DNA of 64,000 bases from Streptomyces sp. man185 (GTDB taxonomy: Bacteria; Actinomycetota; Actinomycetes; Streptomycetales; Streptomycetaceae). The stretch spans positions 1-64,000 of the forward strand of contig NTHE01000039.1 of assembly GCA_002551355.1 (NCBI GenBank), read 5' to 3'. Under the pieces are notes generated by a model, which worked only from the letters and a program-made list of their open reading frames with translations, had not been told where the DNA came from and did no database searches. Position 1 is the first letter of the stretch; each line of letters starts with the position of its first letter. Shown piece by piece: positions 24,616-33,538 of the stretch. The position numbers and the translations under genes were made by a program.

Positions 24616-26109
24616 TCAACTCTCGGGGTACACCCAGGGGTTGGCCTTGCACTTGATGCCTTCGAGCTCCAGGGTCTTGGTCTGCTGCTGCATCACCGGG
24701 GCCAGGGCGCCGGGCGTGCGGCAACTCACATGGTTGTACCCGAGCCGGTGGCCCACCTCGTGGTTGATGAGCATCTGACGGTAGGACAGCATCTTGTCCG
24801 GGCCGAAGGTGACGGCGCCCTGCGCCCAGCGGTAGGCGTTGATCATGACGCGGTCGGTCGAGGCGGAGTCGCAGGACACGTTGTCGACCGTGGTGTCCAG
24901 ACCGGACTTGGCGCACCAGTCGCCGGTGGTCCCGGGACTGGCGAGGGTGATCACGAAGTCCGGGTCCCCCGAGGAGATGCGCTCGAAGGTCATCGCCCCG
25001 TTGTGCGCCCAGCTCCGGTCGTCGTTGAGCGTCTTCTGCACGGCTTCGGCGAACAGGCCGGCGTCGAGGTCGAGCCCCTTCTCCACATCGATCCGGTAGG
25101 TGTGCTTCTGCCCCTTCCCGGGGGCCTTCGCCAGACCGGGCACCGCCTCGAACTCGCCGCTCGCCTTCAGATCGGCGGCGAGCGGATACGGCTGCGCCAT
25201 CTTGGCCGCGTACGAGAGGGGCTTGACCTCGGGCTTGGACGAGGGCTGCTTCGGGGTCGGGCGGGCGTCGGAGCGGGAGGCCTCGCCGCCGAGGCCCTGC
25301 CGCTCCACCTCGGCGGCGCGCGCGGCGGCCGCACGGCCACCGGAGTCCTCGGCGACCTGTCCGGCCACCACGACCGCGAGCACGCTGGTCACCGCGGCGG
25401 CGGCGATCCCGGTGAACGTCCGCCCCTTGCCGCCCCGGGTGGCGGAGCGTTCGTCCGGCTCCCCGGCCTCGTCGTCGGTCTCGTCGACGCCGTCCGCGCC
25501 GTCCGAGGGGCCCGGCGGCGTCGCCACGGGGGCGCTCGGCGGGGCGTCGGTGTCGAAGGCCTCCAGGAACTCCCGGCGCGGGCCCGGCACCGGGGAGCCG
25601 TCGAGCGTCGGCTGCTGTGCCGCCCGGCCGTCCGCGGCGCGCTGGGCCGCGCGCTGGGCGGACACCTGGCGGGCCACGGCCTGCTGCCGGGCGTCGGTGT
25701 CCTCAGGTCCGGAGGACCCGCCGGACCCGCCGGACCCGCCGGGATACGGCCGGGCATCGCCGGTCCGGCTGCCCGCGCCCGGCCCGGGCGCCTGCGTACG
25801 GGGGGCGCCGTGGGGCGCGGGTACGCCGTGCCCCTGTCCGTAGCGGGGCTGCGGTCCGGTGCCCCAGCCGCCGCCCTGCTCGCGCTGTTCGGGATGGCCG
25901 CCACGCACCTGCGGGGCGTCGGCGGAGAACGGGCCCTGCCCGTCACCGGTCAGCGGGGAGAACAGGTTCCGCCCGTCACCGGTCGCTGCGGGCGCGATCC
26001 GCCTGCGCCGGCCGCCGGAGGCGGGCCTCGCCGCGGCGCGCTCGCCGTCCGGTTCCGCCGCTGCCGCGTCGGGGCGGATCGCCCCGCCCTTTCGACTGTG
26101 TCGTCCCAC
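24616..26109 (-). CDS. DUF3152 membrane-anchored protein with metzincin-like zinc motif
   Basis: A 497-residue protein with a long disordered Arg/Gly/Pro-rich cytoplasmic N-terminus, one membrane segment at about 231-250 (TGIAAAAVTSVLAVVVAG) and an extracytoplasmic DUF3152 domain. Residues 450-460 read HEVGHRLGYNH, which fits the HExxHxxGxxH zinc site of metzincin proteases. Paired cysteines (DNVSCDSAS, HVSCRTPG, GIKCKAN) may form disulfides. Family function is not established; a cell-surface metallopeptidase is a reasonable inference. It starts at GTG 26109, eight bases after the hydrolase stop, so the two form an operon. Confidence 0.85.
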   Translation of the reverse strand: MGRHSRKGGAIRPDAAAAEPDGERAAARPASGGRRRRIAPAATGDGRNLFSPLTGDGQGPFSADAPQVRGGHPEQREQGGGWGTGPQPRYGQGHGVPAPHGAPRTQAPGPGAGSRTGDARPYPGGSGGSGGSSGPEDTDARQQAVARQVSAQRAAQRAADGRAAQQPTLDGSPVPGPRREFLEAFDTDAPPSAPVATPPGPSDGADGVDETDDEAGEPDERSATRGGKGRTFTGIAAAAVTSVLAVVVAGQVAEDSGGRAAAARAAEVERQGLGGEASRSDARPTPKQPSSKPEVKPLSYAAKMAQPYPLAADLKASGEFEAVPGLAKAPGKGQKHTYRIDVEKGLDLDAGLFAEAVQKTLNDDRSWAHNGAMTFERISSGDPDFVITLASPGTTGDWCAKSGLDTTVDNVSCDSASTDRVMINAYRWAQGAVTFGPDKMLSYRQMLINHEVGHRLGYNHVSCRTPGALAPVMQQQTKTLELEGIKCKANPWVYPES

Positions 26110-26117
26110 GCCCCGGA

Positions 26118-27083
26118 TCAGCTCCCGCCGCTATCGTCCAGCAGTTCCCGGAACGCCTGGGCGACCGCCTCCGGGTACTCCATCATCGCCACGTGCCCCG
26201 CGTCGGGCAGCGTCAGCAGCCGGGCGTCGCGGAAGGCCGCGGACGCCCTGCGTGCCATCCGGTACGAGACGAGCTGGTCCCGTCCGCCGTACACGAGCTG
26301 GGTCGGTGCGAGCACCCGCTCGGCCTGGCGCCACAGTCCGTGCTGGCCGCCCAGGGTGTACGCATCGACGATGCCCCGGGCCGAACGCGTCATCGCGTCC
26401 CAGAAGTACGGCAGCTCCAGCCGTCGCTCCATCTCGGCCACCGCGTTGCGGAAGGCTTCGTCGGAGACTTGTGCCGGATCGCCGTAACAGAGTGCCATGA
26501 CTCCGCGGGTCCGCTGCTCCGCCGTCCAGCCCTTCGTGAGCCGGGCGAACAGGGAAGCGACCCCCGGCACCGCCAGGAGACCGGTCGGGACGGCGGGTCG
26601 CTGCACCCGCCACTCCGGCAGGGCGGGCGAGATCAGGGTGAGGGTGCGCACCAGGTCGGGGCGGACCGCGGCGACCCGGGTGGCGACCGCGCCGCCCAGC
26701 GAATTGCCGAAGAGGTGGACGGGCCCCCGCTCCTCCGCGTCCAGCAGCCGGATCACCGCGCGAGCGTGTCCGGTGACCGAGTAATCGCCGTCGTCCGGCG
26801 GCGGCGAGTCCCCGAATCCGGGCAGGTCGACGGCCTCTCCGTCGACCAGGTCGGACAGCAGCGGCATCAGCGCGGACCAGTTCTGCGACGATCCGCCGAG
26901 CCCGTGCACGTACAGCGCGGAGGGCAGTCCGGTCCGGTCTCCCGGCCGGCAGCGGACGTTCAGACCGATCCCCGGCAAGGACACGGAGCGCAGCCGTTCG
27001 CCGTCGGCGACCCGGACGGCACTGACCGTGGGGGCCACCGCGGCGGCGGCGGCCTGGACACCCGGCAGCTCGGTCGAAGACAT
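26118..27083 (-). CDS. Alpha/beta hydrolase
   Basis: A 321-residue cytosolic serine hydrolase. The oxyanion-hole segment is YVHGLGGSSQNW, the nucleophile elbow is LFGNSLGGAV, the acid is in YGGRDQLVS, and the base is in DAGHVAMMEYP. Substrate unknown. There is no ribosome site; a TAACAT box six bases before the ATG points to a leaderless mRNA. The DUF3152 gene follows after eight bases. Confidence 0.87.
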   Translation of the reverse strand: MSSTELPGVQAAAAAVAPTVSAVRVADGERLRSVSLPGIGLNVRCRPGDRTGLPSALYVHGLGGSSQNWSALMPLLSDLVDGEAVDLPGFGDSPPPDDGDYSVTGHARAVIRLLDAEERGPVHLFGNSLGGAVATRVAAVRPDLVRTLTLISPALPEWRVQRPAVPTGLLAVPGVASLFARLTKGWTAEQRTRGVMALCYGDPAQVSDEAFRNAVAEMERRLELPYFWDAMTRSARGIVDAYTLGGQHGLWRQAERVLAPTQLVYGGRDQLVSYRMARRASAAFRDARLLTLPDAGHVAMMEYPEAVAQAFRELLDDSGGS

Positions 27084-27089
27084 GCGCCA

Positions 27090-27095
27090 ATGTTA
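27090..27095 (-). promoter_or_regulatory. -10 box TAACAT of a leaderless promoter
   Basis: TAACAT on the minus strand lies six bases before the hydrolase ATG at 27083, with no Shine-Dalgarno sequence between. Confidence 0.55.
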
Positions 27096-27195
27096 CGAGA
27101 CGATCACGCACTGATTCGTGTGTTCGCCGTCACAAGGCCGCATCGCGGGGTAGACGGGTAGCTCCTAGGCTTCATGGGAAGGAAGGGAGCTGCAC

Positions 27196-27411
27196 ATGAC
27201 GGTCGATCCGAGCGACCCGGACACCTTCGAGAGCGCGGAGGCGGACGCACCGGGACCGGAAGCCCCGGAGGCCGACGCCGCCGAGCAGCGAGCGGACGTC
27301 CGGCCTGAGGACGACGAGCGGGCGGAGAGCGTCGACCCGGCCGCCGCCAATGAGGCCGATGTGGCGGAGCAGCGCAGGGTGATCCCCCTGGACGAGGACG
27401 ATTACCGCTGA
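27196..27411 (+). CDS. Small acidic protein of unknown function
   Basis: A 71-residue, strongly acidic, Ala/Glu/Asp-rich protein, probably disordered, with AAEQRADV and VAEQRRVI as a weak internal repeat and a C-terminal IPLDEDDYR. Not recognised. The ATG has a good AAGGGAG ribosome site six bases upstream, and codon use is typical of the genome, so it is likely expressed. Divergent from the hydrolase gene. Confidence 0.7.
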   Translation: MTVDPSDPDTFESAEADAPGPEAPEADAAEQRADVRPEDDERAESVDPAAANEADVAEQRRVIPLDEDDYR

Positions 27412-27578
27412 TACGCCCCGGTTTACTCGCGACCGCAGAGAACTGTGACTTCCACAGCCGTCCGGTCCGTGAAATTCTGCGTCCGCGCCGCGCACACCAG
27501 GGTTACCCAAAAGTACGATGGCTGTACGGCGCAGCCTGCACGGACCGGCTGTGCTGGAACACATATTTGGGAGGCGGC

Positions 27579-28220
27579 GTGACAGCCATCGAGCAGACAG
27601 AGGCGGCGCGCCCGCGGGGCACCCGCCTGCCCCGCCGCGCCCGACGCAACCAGCTGCTGGGCGCCGCACAGGAGGTCTTCGTCGCGCAGGGCTACCACTC
27701 CGCCGCGATGGACGACATCGCCGAGCGGGCCGGAGTCAGCAAGCCGGTGCTCTACCAGCACTTCCCCGGGAAGCTGGAGCTCTATCTGGCCCTCCTCGAC
27801 CAGCACTGCGAGTCGCTGCTCCAGGCCGTGCGCACGGCGCTCGCCTCGACGACGGACAACAAGCTGCGCGTCGAGGCCACGATGGACGCCTACTTCGCGT
27901 ACGTGGAGGACGAGGGCGGCGCGTTCCGGCTGGTCTTCGAGTCCGACCTGACCAACGAGCCCGCCGTGCGCGAGCGGGTGGACCGGGTGTCCCTCCAGTG
28001 CGCCGAGGCCATCTCCGACGTGATCGCCGGGGACACGGGCCTGTCCAAGGACGAGTCCATGCTGCTGGCGGTGGGGCTGGGCGGCGTCTCCCAGGTGGTG
28101 GCCCGCTACTGGCTCTCCAGCCGGTCCGCCATCCCCCGCGACACGGCCGTGCAGCTCCTCACCTCGCTCGCCTGGCGGGGCATCGCGGGTTTCCCGCTGC
28201 ACGGTGTCGAGCAGCACTGA
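27579..28220 (+). CDS. TetR family transcriptional regulator
   Basis: A 213-residue repressor. The N-terminal HTH is clear: LLGAAQEVFVAQGYHSAAMDD, with the recognition region ERAGVSKPVLYQHFPGK. The C-terminal ligand domain resembles those of the conserved actinobacterial regulator next to DUF3107 (Rv3208 type). GTG 27579 has GGGAGG four bases upstream and is preferred to the in-frame start at 27567. A TACGAT box near 27515 and a GTAC-N7-GTAC dyad in the upstream region could be promoter and operator. DUF3107 follows on the same strand. Confidence 0.88.
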   Translation: MTAIEQTEAARPRGTRLPRRARRNQLLGAAQEVFVAQGYHSAAMDDIAERAGVSKPVLYQHFPGKLELYLALLDQHCESLLQAVRTALASTTDNKLRVEATMDAYFAYVEDEGGAFRLVFESDLTNEPAVRERVDRVSLQCAEAISDVIAGDTGLSKDESMLLAVGLGGVSQVVARYWLSSRSAIPRDTAVQLLTSLAWRGIAGFPLHGVEQH

Positions 28221-28360
28221 GCCCTCCGTGACGGGACGCCCGACGCCGTGTTCGCTGCGGGCGTTGCCGGTCGGGCCCTGAGCCCCGCTCCCGCCGGGCT
28301 AATGTGGCTGCGTACGGCGCGGTTCGCCGCGCAAGGACTGACCGTCGGAGGGACATAGCC

Positions 28361-28588
28361 GTGGAGGTCAAGATCGGGGTACAGCACACGCCCCGCGAGA
28401 TCGTTCTGGAGAGCGGGCTTTCCGCCGAGGACGTCGAGAGCGCGGTCGCCGCGGCGCTGGGCGGCAAGGCGGAGCTGCTCAGCCTCACGGACGACAAGGG
28501 CCGCAAGGTCCTGGTGCCGGCCGACCGGATCGCGTATGTGGAGATCGGTGAGCCGACCACCCGACGGGTGGGGTTCGGGGCGCTGTAG
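28361..28588 (+). CDS. DUF3107 family protein
   Basis: A 75-residue small protein (TB9.4 type) conserved in actinobacteria beside this TetR gene; function unknown. It begins EVKIGVQHTPREIVLESG and ends with EPTTRRVGFG. GTG 28361 follows GGAGGGACATAGCC; longer in-frame starts lack this and the conserved N-terminus. Followed by a very strong terminator. Confidence 0.85.
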   Translation: MEVKIGVQHTPREIVLESGLSAEDVESAVAAALGGKAELLSLTDDKGRKVLVPADRIAYVEIGEPTTRRVGFGAL

Positions 28589-28606
28589 TCCATCGGACGC
28601 GTTGAT

Positions 28607-28652
28607 CACAGGAGCGGCCCGGCGGGGATTTTCCCGCCGGGCCGCTCCTGTG
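28607..28652 (+). terminator. Strong terminator after DUF3107
   Basis: A 20-bp perfect stem (CACAGGAGCGGCCCGGCGGG and complement) with loop GATTTT. Confidence 0.92.
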
Positions 28653-28785
28653 TCGTGTGCCGGGCTGCCGCAGGGTTCCCGTACGGGTCGGAACGGGCCG
28701 CTGGAGGATTGCCCGCCGCGGGCGGGGGGTAGTACCGCCTACGACCGATTTGCCCGCCCCGCACACCCCCGCGAGGTGATCCTCT

Positions 28786-29058
28786 GTGATCTGGGAATCC
28801 TTCGGCGCCGCCGTGCTCGGACTCGCCCTGTCCTGGGCGGCGCTCCGATCGCTGGCCGACCGCCTGCCGTCCGGCCGTGCGGTTTATCTCACCGGCGCGC
28901 TGGGCGCCCTGTTCGGCGCGTATCTGACGCATGCCGCGCTGGGTCCCGGCCATGTACTGGCGACGCTGATCGGAGCCGTGTCGGTCGGGGCGGTGACGCT
29001 GTCGCTCCTGATCCGCCCACGCGGCCGCCGCCTCGCCCGGTCGGCGGCGGCCCAGTAG
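28786..29058 (+). CDS. Small membrane protein
   Basis: A 90-residue protein with three hydrophobic segments (WESFGAAVLGLALSWAAL; VYLTGALGALFGAYLTHAAL; ATLIGAVSVGAVTLSLLI) and a basic C-terminus. Not recognised. It starts at GTG 28786 with GAGGTGAT upstream. Convergent with the MiaE-like gene, only 14 bp apart. Confidence 0.65.
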   Translation: MIWESFGAAVLGLALSWAALRSLADRLPSGRAVYLTGALGALFGAYLTHAALGPGHVLATLIGAVSVGAVTLSLLIRPRGRRLARSAAAQ

Positions 29059-29072
29059 CGGGGCCCGAAGCG

Positions 29073-29819
29073 TTACGCCGCCAGCCCCAGCGCGGCCATC
29101 CGCTTGGTGTGAGCCTCGGTGATCCGGGAGAACATGCGGCCCACCTCGGCCAGGTCGAAGCCGTCCGCGACGCCCCCCACCAGCATCGTCGAGAGGGCGT
29201 CGCGGTCGGCGACCACCCGCTGGGCCTGCGACAGCGCCTCGCCCATCAGCCGACGCGCCCACAGTGCGAGCCGCCCGCCGAGCCGCGGGTCCGCCTCGAT
29301 CGCGGCCCGCACCTTCTCCACGGCGAAGTTCCCGTGGCCCGTGTCGTCGAGCACGGCCAGCACCAGGGACCGGGTGTCGGTGTCCAGCCGGGCCGCGACC
29401 TCGCGGTAGAAGTCGCTGGCGATCGAGTCGCCGACGTACGCCTTGACCAGGCCCTCCAGCCAGTCGGAGGGCGCCGTCTGGCGGTGGAAGTCGTCGAGCG
29501 CCTTGGCGAACGGCTCCATCGCGGCGGTGGGGTCCTCGTCCACGGCGGTGAGCCGTCGGCTCAGCTGCTCGAAGTGGTGGAACTCGGCGGCGGCCATCTT
29601 CGCCAGCTCCGCCTTGTCCCCGAGGGTCGGCGCGAGCTTCGCGTCCTCGGCCAGCCGCTCGAAGGCCGCCAGCTCTCCGTAGGCGAGGGCGCCGAGCAGG
29701 TCCACGACCGCGGCGCGGTACTGCGGGTCGGCGGCCGCGGTGGCCCAGTCCTGGGCGGCGATCCCGGTGGCTCCGGAAGCTTCGGCGGGGGTATCGGTGG
29801 CGTGGTCTGGCGTCTCCAT
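29073..29819 (-). CDS. MiaE-like ferritin-fold protein
   Basis: A 248-residue four-helix protein of the MiaE_2 group, whose namesake MiaE is a diiron tRNA hydroxylase. Candidate metal ligands include Glu in YGELAAFERLAED, EFHHFEQL and YRE. It is conserved in actinobacteria next to the DEAD-box gene (Rv3210c type); the true substrate is unknown. The ATG at 29819 lacks a ribosome site; TATCGT seven bases upstream suggests leaderless transcription. Confidence 0.78.
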   Translation of the reverse strand: METPDHATDTPAEASGATGIAAQDWATAAADPQYRAAVVDLLGALAYGELAAFERLAEDAKLAPTLGDKAELAKMAAAEFHHFEQLSRRLTAVDEDPTAAMEPFAKALDDFHRQTAPSDWLEGLVKAYVGDSIASDFYREVAARLDTDTRSLVLAVLDDTGHGNFAVEKVRAAIEADPRLGGRLALWARRLMGEALSQAQRVVADRDALSTMLVGGVADGFDLAEVGRMFSRITEAHTKRMAALGLAA

Positions 29820-30204
29820 GAACGGAACGATAGCCCGCTCCGCGCAGGGCGGAAGGGCCTGGTCAGCCGGGGGCGTCATACCGTTCCGATGAATTCGTCC
29901 AACACACATGCGCAAATCCGGGGTACAGTGGTATTGCGCTTACTGAGCACTGTGCTGTGCCAGGGGCGCGCCCTTTGAATGAGGATGCCCGGTCGGTGGC
30001 CCGATCGGCTCCGACCCGACAGCCCTCCACGCGGTGCGTACGACACGTACGACTGCAGATGAGGGGCCCCCTCAGCGGCACGAGCGCTCGAGCGACGGCA
30101 GTGGTCCCGCGCCACCCGGCCCATCCACGGCCGGATGACCAACCCCGGCACGGTACGACCCCCAGCGTTCGCCTCGGACCGCGTCTCACAGAAGAGGCAG
30201 CACC
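29820..30204. other. Divergent promoter region and long 5' leader of the DEAD-box gene
   Basis: A 385-bp spacer. On the minus strand a TATCGT -10 box (29827-29832) serves the MiaE-like gene. On the plus side the leader contains a compact TGAGGGG/CCCCTCA dyad near 30060 but no convincing gene. An ATG at 30135 is in a different frame from the helicase. Confidence 0.5.
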
Positions 30205-32547
30205 CTGACTACGTTCCGCGACCTCGGCATTCTTTCCGAGACGGCCGAAGCCCTCGAGGCAGTCGGCATCATGTCCCCCTTCCCCATCCAGGAGCTGACG
30301 CTCCCCGTAGCCCTCTCCGGCTCCGACGTCATCGGCCAGGCCAAGACCGGCACCGGCAAGACGCTCGGCTTCGGTCTTCCGCTCCTGGAGCGCGTGACCG
30401 TCCCCGCCGACGTCGAGGCGGGCCGCGCCACGCCCGAGCAGCTGACCGACGCGCCCCAGGCGCTCGTCGTCGTCCCCACCCGCGAGCTGTGCCAGCAGGT
30501 CACCAACGACCTGCTCACGGCCGGCAAGGTCCGTAACGTCCGCGTTCTCGCGATCTACGGCGGCCGGGCGTACGAGCCCCAGGTCGAGGCCCTCAAGAAG
30601 GGCGTCGACGTGATCGTCGGCACCCCGGGCCGTCTGCTGGACCTGGCGGGCCAGCGCAAGCTCGACCTCTCCCACATCCGCGGGCTCGTCCTCGACGAGG
30701 CCGACGAGATGCTGGACCTGGGCTTCCTGCCCGACGTCGAGCGCATCATCACGATGCTGCCGGCCAAGCGCCAGACGATGCTGTTCTCGGCCACCATGCC
30801 CGGTGCCGTCATCAGTCTCGCCCGCCGCTACATGTCGCAGCCGACGCACATCAACGCCACGTCGCCCGACGACGAGGGCACGACCGTCAAGAACACGGTC
30901 CAGCACGTCTACCGCGCGCACAACATGGACAAGCCGGAGATGCTCGCCCGCATCCTCCAGGCCGACGGCCGCGGCCTCGCGATGATCTTCTGCCGTACGA
31001 AGCGCACGGCCGCCGACATCGCCGAGCAGCTGGAGAAGCGCGGCTTCGCCTCCGGCGCGGTCCACGGCGACCTCGGCCAGGGCGCCCGCGAGCAGGCGCT
31101 GCGCGCCTTCCGCAACGGCAAGGTCGACGTCCTGGTCTGCACCGACGTCGCCGCGCGCGGTATCGATGTCGAGGGTGTGACCCACGTCGTCAACTACCAG
31201 TCGCCGGAGGACGAGAAGACCTACCTCCACCGCATCGGCCGCACCGGCCGCGCGGGCGCCAAGGGCATCGCGATCACGCTGGTCGACTGGGACGACATCC
31301 CGCGCTGGCAGCTGATCAACAAGGCCCTGGACCTGAAGTTCCCGGACCCGCCCGAGACGTACTCCACCTCGCCGCACCTCTTCGAGGAGCTCGGTATCCC
31401 GGCGGGCACCAAGGGTGTTCTGCCGCGCGCCGACCGGACGCGTGCCGGTCTGCGGGCGGAGGAGGTCGAGGACCTCGGCGAGACCGGCGGCCGCGGCCGC
31501 AAGGCCGCCGCCCCGGCCCCCGCCCGTGAGGAGCGCGAGCCGCGTACCCGTACGCCGCGTCAGCGCCGCCGCACCCGTGGCGGCACCGGCACGGAGGCGG
31601 GTGCCGCGACGGTGCCCGCACCCGCCAAGGAGTCCGCCCCGGTCGCCCCGGCCGCCGACGAGGCGTCCGACGCGGCGTCCGACGCGCCCCGCACGCCGCG
31701 CCGTCGCCGCCGTACCCGCGTCAGCGCCCCCGAAGCGGTCACCGAGGCGGCCGTGGCGGTCGCCGAGGCCCCGGCGGTTCCCACCCCGGTGGCCGAGGCC
31801 GCGCCCGTGACCGATGTCGCTCCCGTGGCCGAGGCCGCGCCCGTGGCCGAGCCGCTCGCGGAGGCCGTGACGGCCGTGGCGGAGACCAAGCCGCGACGTC
31901 GTCGCAGCCGTGCCGCGGTGAAGCCGGTGACCGAGGAGACGGCTTCGCCCGTCGCCGCGGCTCCGGCCGCCCCGGCCCCGGCCGAGTTCCAGACCGTGGC
32001 CGTCGCCGCGGGTGTCGCGGAGCCGGTCGCCGAGCCGAAGGCCGTCAAGCCGCGCCGGCGCACCCGGATCGTGAAGCCGGCCGACGAGGTCGACTTCCAG
32101 ATCGCCCCGGCCGCCGAGCCGGAGCCCGAGGTGAAGACGCGTCGTCGTCCGGCCCGCACCACGAAGCCGAAGACGGAGTCGAAGGCCAAGGCCACCGAGT
32201 CCGCGCCGGCCGAGCCGAAGGCCCGGGCGACCAGGACGACGAAGTCCCGCGCGAAGGCGGAGACGGCGGAGCCCGCGGAGAAGAAGACCGCGAAGACCGC
32301 CTCGAAGGCCACCGCCAAGGCCGTCGCCACCGAGCAGCCCGCCGTCGAAGCCCCGGTCGTCGAGGCGGAGGCCAAGCCGCGCCGCCGCCGCGCCACCCGC
32401 AGCGTCACCTCGACCGCGACCCAGGAGGCCGCCGTGGTCTCCGAGGCCGAGGCCGTGGTGAGCGAGGCGGCCGCCGAGCCGAAGCCGCGCCGCCGCCGCG
32501 CCACCCGCCCGGCGGGCAAGGCGTCGGCGACGACGACCGAGAGCTGA
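30205..32547 (+). CDS. DEAD-box RNA helicase with Arg-rich repeat tail, probable CTG start
   Basis: An ATP-dependent RNA helicase of the RhlE/CshA kind, 780 residues. The Q motif needs the aromatic residue in TTFRDLGIL, which lies upstream of the first ATG (30271), so translation most likely begins at CTG 30205, preceded by GAGG. Motifs in order are AKTGTGKT, PTRELCQQV, TPGRLLDL, VLDEADEM, FSATMP, FCRTKRTA, TDVAARGID and HRIGRTGRAG. After about residue 430 comes a long Ala/Glu/Pro-rich tail. It holds about seven Arg clusters such as PRRRRRTR, likely an RNA-binding disordered region. A strong terminator follows. Confidence 0.88.
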   Translation: MTTFRDLGILSETAEALEAVGIMSPFPIQELTLPVALSGSDVIGQAKTGTGKTLGFGLPLLERVTVPADVEAGRATPEQLTDAPQALVVVPTRELCQQVTNDLLTAGKVRNVRVLAIYGGRAYEPQVEALKKGVDVIVGTPGRLLDLAGQRKLDLSHIRGLVLDEADEMLDLGFLPDVERIITMLPAKRQTMLFSATMPGAVISLARRYMSQPTHINATSPDDEGTTVKNTVQHVYRAHNMDKPEMLARILQADGRGLAMIFCRTKRTAADIAEQLEKRGFASGAVHGDLGQGAREQALRAFRNGKVDVLVCTDVAARGIDVEGVTHVVNYQSPEDEKTYLHRIGRTGRAGAKGIAITLVDWDDIPRWQLINKALDLKFPDPPETYSTSPHLFEELGIPAGTKGVLPRADRTRAGLRAEEVEDLGETGGRGRKAAAPAPAREEREPRTRTPRQRRRTRGGTGTEAGAATVPAPAKESAPVAPAADEASDAASDAPRTPRRRRRTRVSAPEAVTEAAVAVAEAPAVPTPVAEAAPVTDVAPVAEAAPVAEPLAEAVTAVAETKPRRRRSRAAVKPVTEETASPVAAAPAAPAPAEFQTVAVAAGVAEPVAEPKAVKPRRRTRIVKPADEVDFQIAPAAEPEPEVKTRRRPARTTKPKTESKAKATESAPAEPKARATRTTKSRAKAETAEPAEKKTAKTASKATAKAVATEQPAVEAPVVEAEAKPRRRRATRSVTSTATQEAAVVSEAEAVVSEAAAEPKPRRRRATRPAGKASATTTES

Positions 32548-32563
32548 CGCTTCCGGCGACACC

Positions 32564-32619
32564 GCAGCAGAGACGGCCCCGGCCCCCGCACTCGCGGGGG
32601 CCGGGGCCGTCTCTGCTGC
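32564..32619 (+). terminator. Very strong terminator after the DEAD-box gene
   Basis: A 26-bp perfect stem with an ACTC loop. Confidence 0.93.
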
Positions 32620-32649
32620 CCGGTGACGCAGGGAGAGGGGCGGCGGGGA

Positions 32650-32655
32650 TAGCCT
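32650..32655 (+). promoter_or_regulatory. -10 box TAGCCT of a leaderless promoter
   Basis: TAGCCT lies six bases before the ATG at 32662, with no ribosome-binding sequence. Confidence 0.55.
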
Positions 32656-32661
32656 CGGCGT

Positions 32662-33519
32662 ATGAGCCGCCCGCCCACCTTCGCCCCGCCGCCCTGCGCT
32701 CGCGCCCGTGTCCTGGCCACCGAGCGCGGCGACTTCGCCGTCCTGGACGCCGTACCGCGTACTCCGGCACGGGCCACCGCCCTGCTGCTGCCCGGATACA
32801 CCGGCAGCAAGGAGGACTTCGTCGCGCTGCTGGAACCGTTGACCGAGGCGGGCTACCGGGTGGTCGCCGTGGACGGCCGGGGGCAGTACGAGTCGCCGGG
32901 GACGGACCGTCAGGAGAGCTATGCCCAGGGGGAGTTGGCCCGTGACGTGCTGGCCCAGGCGGCGGAGCTGGGCACCGGCCCCGGTGGGCTGCACCTGCTC
33001 GGGCACTCGCTCGGCGGGCAGATCGCCCGCGCCGCCGTCCTGCTCGACGCCACCCCCTTCCGCTCGCTGACGCTGATGTCCTCGGGCCCCGCGGAGGTCG
33101 TCGCGGCCCAGCGGGACAAGGTGAAGATGCTGAGCGACGCGCTGTCCGTGCTGTCCATGGACGAGGTGTGGCAGGCGATGCAGGCGCTGGATCCCCCGCA
33201 GGACGCGGACACCGGCGACGGCGCGGACCTGCGCCGGCGCTGGCTGGCCCACCACCCGGCCCAGTTGATCGCCACCGGGGCCCAGTTGGCCGCCGAACCG
33301 GACCGGGTGGGCGAACTGGCCGTCGTCGGGCTGCCCGTCCACGTCCTGTCCGGGGAGCGCGACGACGTCTGGCCGGTGGAGCTGTTCGACTCCATGGCGC
33401 GGCGTCTCGGCGCCTGCCGCACCACGATCGCCGGCGCCGAGCACTCCCCCAACACCGCCCGCCCGCAGGAGACCGCGAAGGCGATCGCCGCGTTCTGGGA
33501 CGGCCTGACACCCGCCTGA
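32662..33519 (+). CDS. Alpha/beta hydrolase (monoacylglycerol-lipase-like)
   Basis: A 285-residue cytosolic serine hydrolase. It shows LLLPGYTGSKEDF (oxyanion region), VDGRGQYESPG, nucleophile LLGHSLGGQIA, acid LSGERDDVWP and base GAEHSPN. A MhpC/lysophospholipase-like fold; substrate unknown. Convergent with the NYN gene, 19 bp apart. Probably leaderless. Confidence 0.87.
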   Translation: MSRPPTFAPPPCARARVLATERGDFAVLDAVPRTPARATALLLPGYTGSKEDFVALLEPLTEAGYRVVAVDGRGQYESPGTDRQESYAQGELARDVLAQAAELGTGPGGLHLLGHSLGGQIARAAVLLDATPFRSLTLMSSGPAEVVAAQRDKVKMLSDALSVLSMDEVWQAMQALDPPQDADTGDGADLRRRWLAHHPAQLIATGAQLAAEPDRVGELAVVGLPVHVLSGERDDVWPVELFDSMARRLGACRTTIAGAEHSPNTARPQETAKAIAAFWDGLTPA

Positions 33520-33538
33520 CGGATGTGGTCCCGCCCGG

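Noticed and set aside
29863..33444. 1193-codon minus-strand frame opposite the DEAD-box and hydrolase genes
   Set aside because: Antisense shadow created by the repetitive GC-rich tail; Gly/Leu/Arg-rich composition and no motif.
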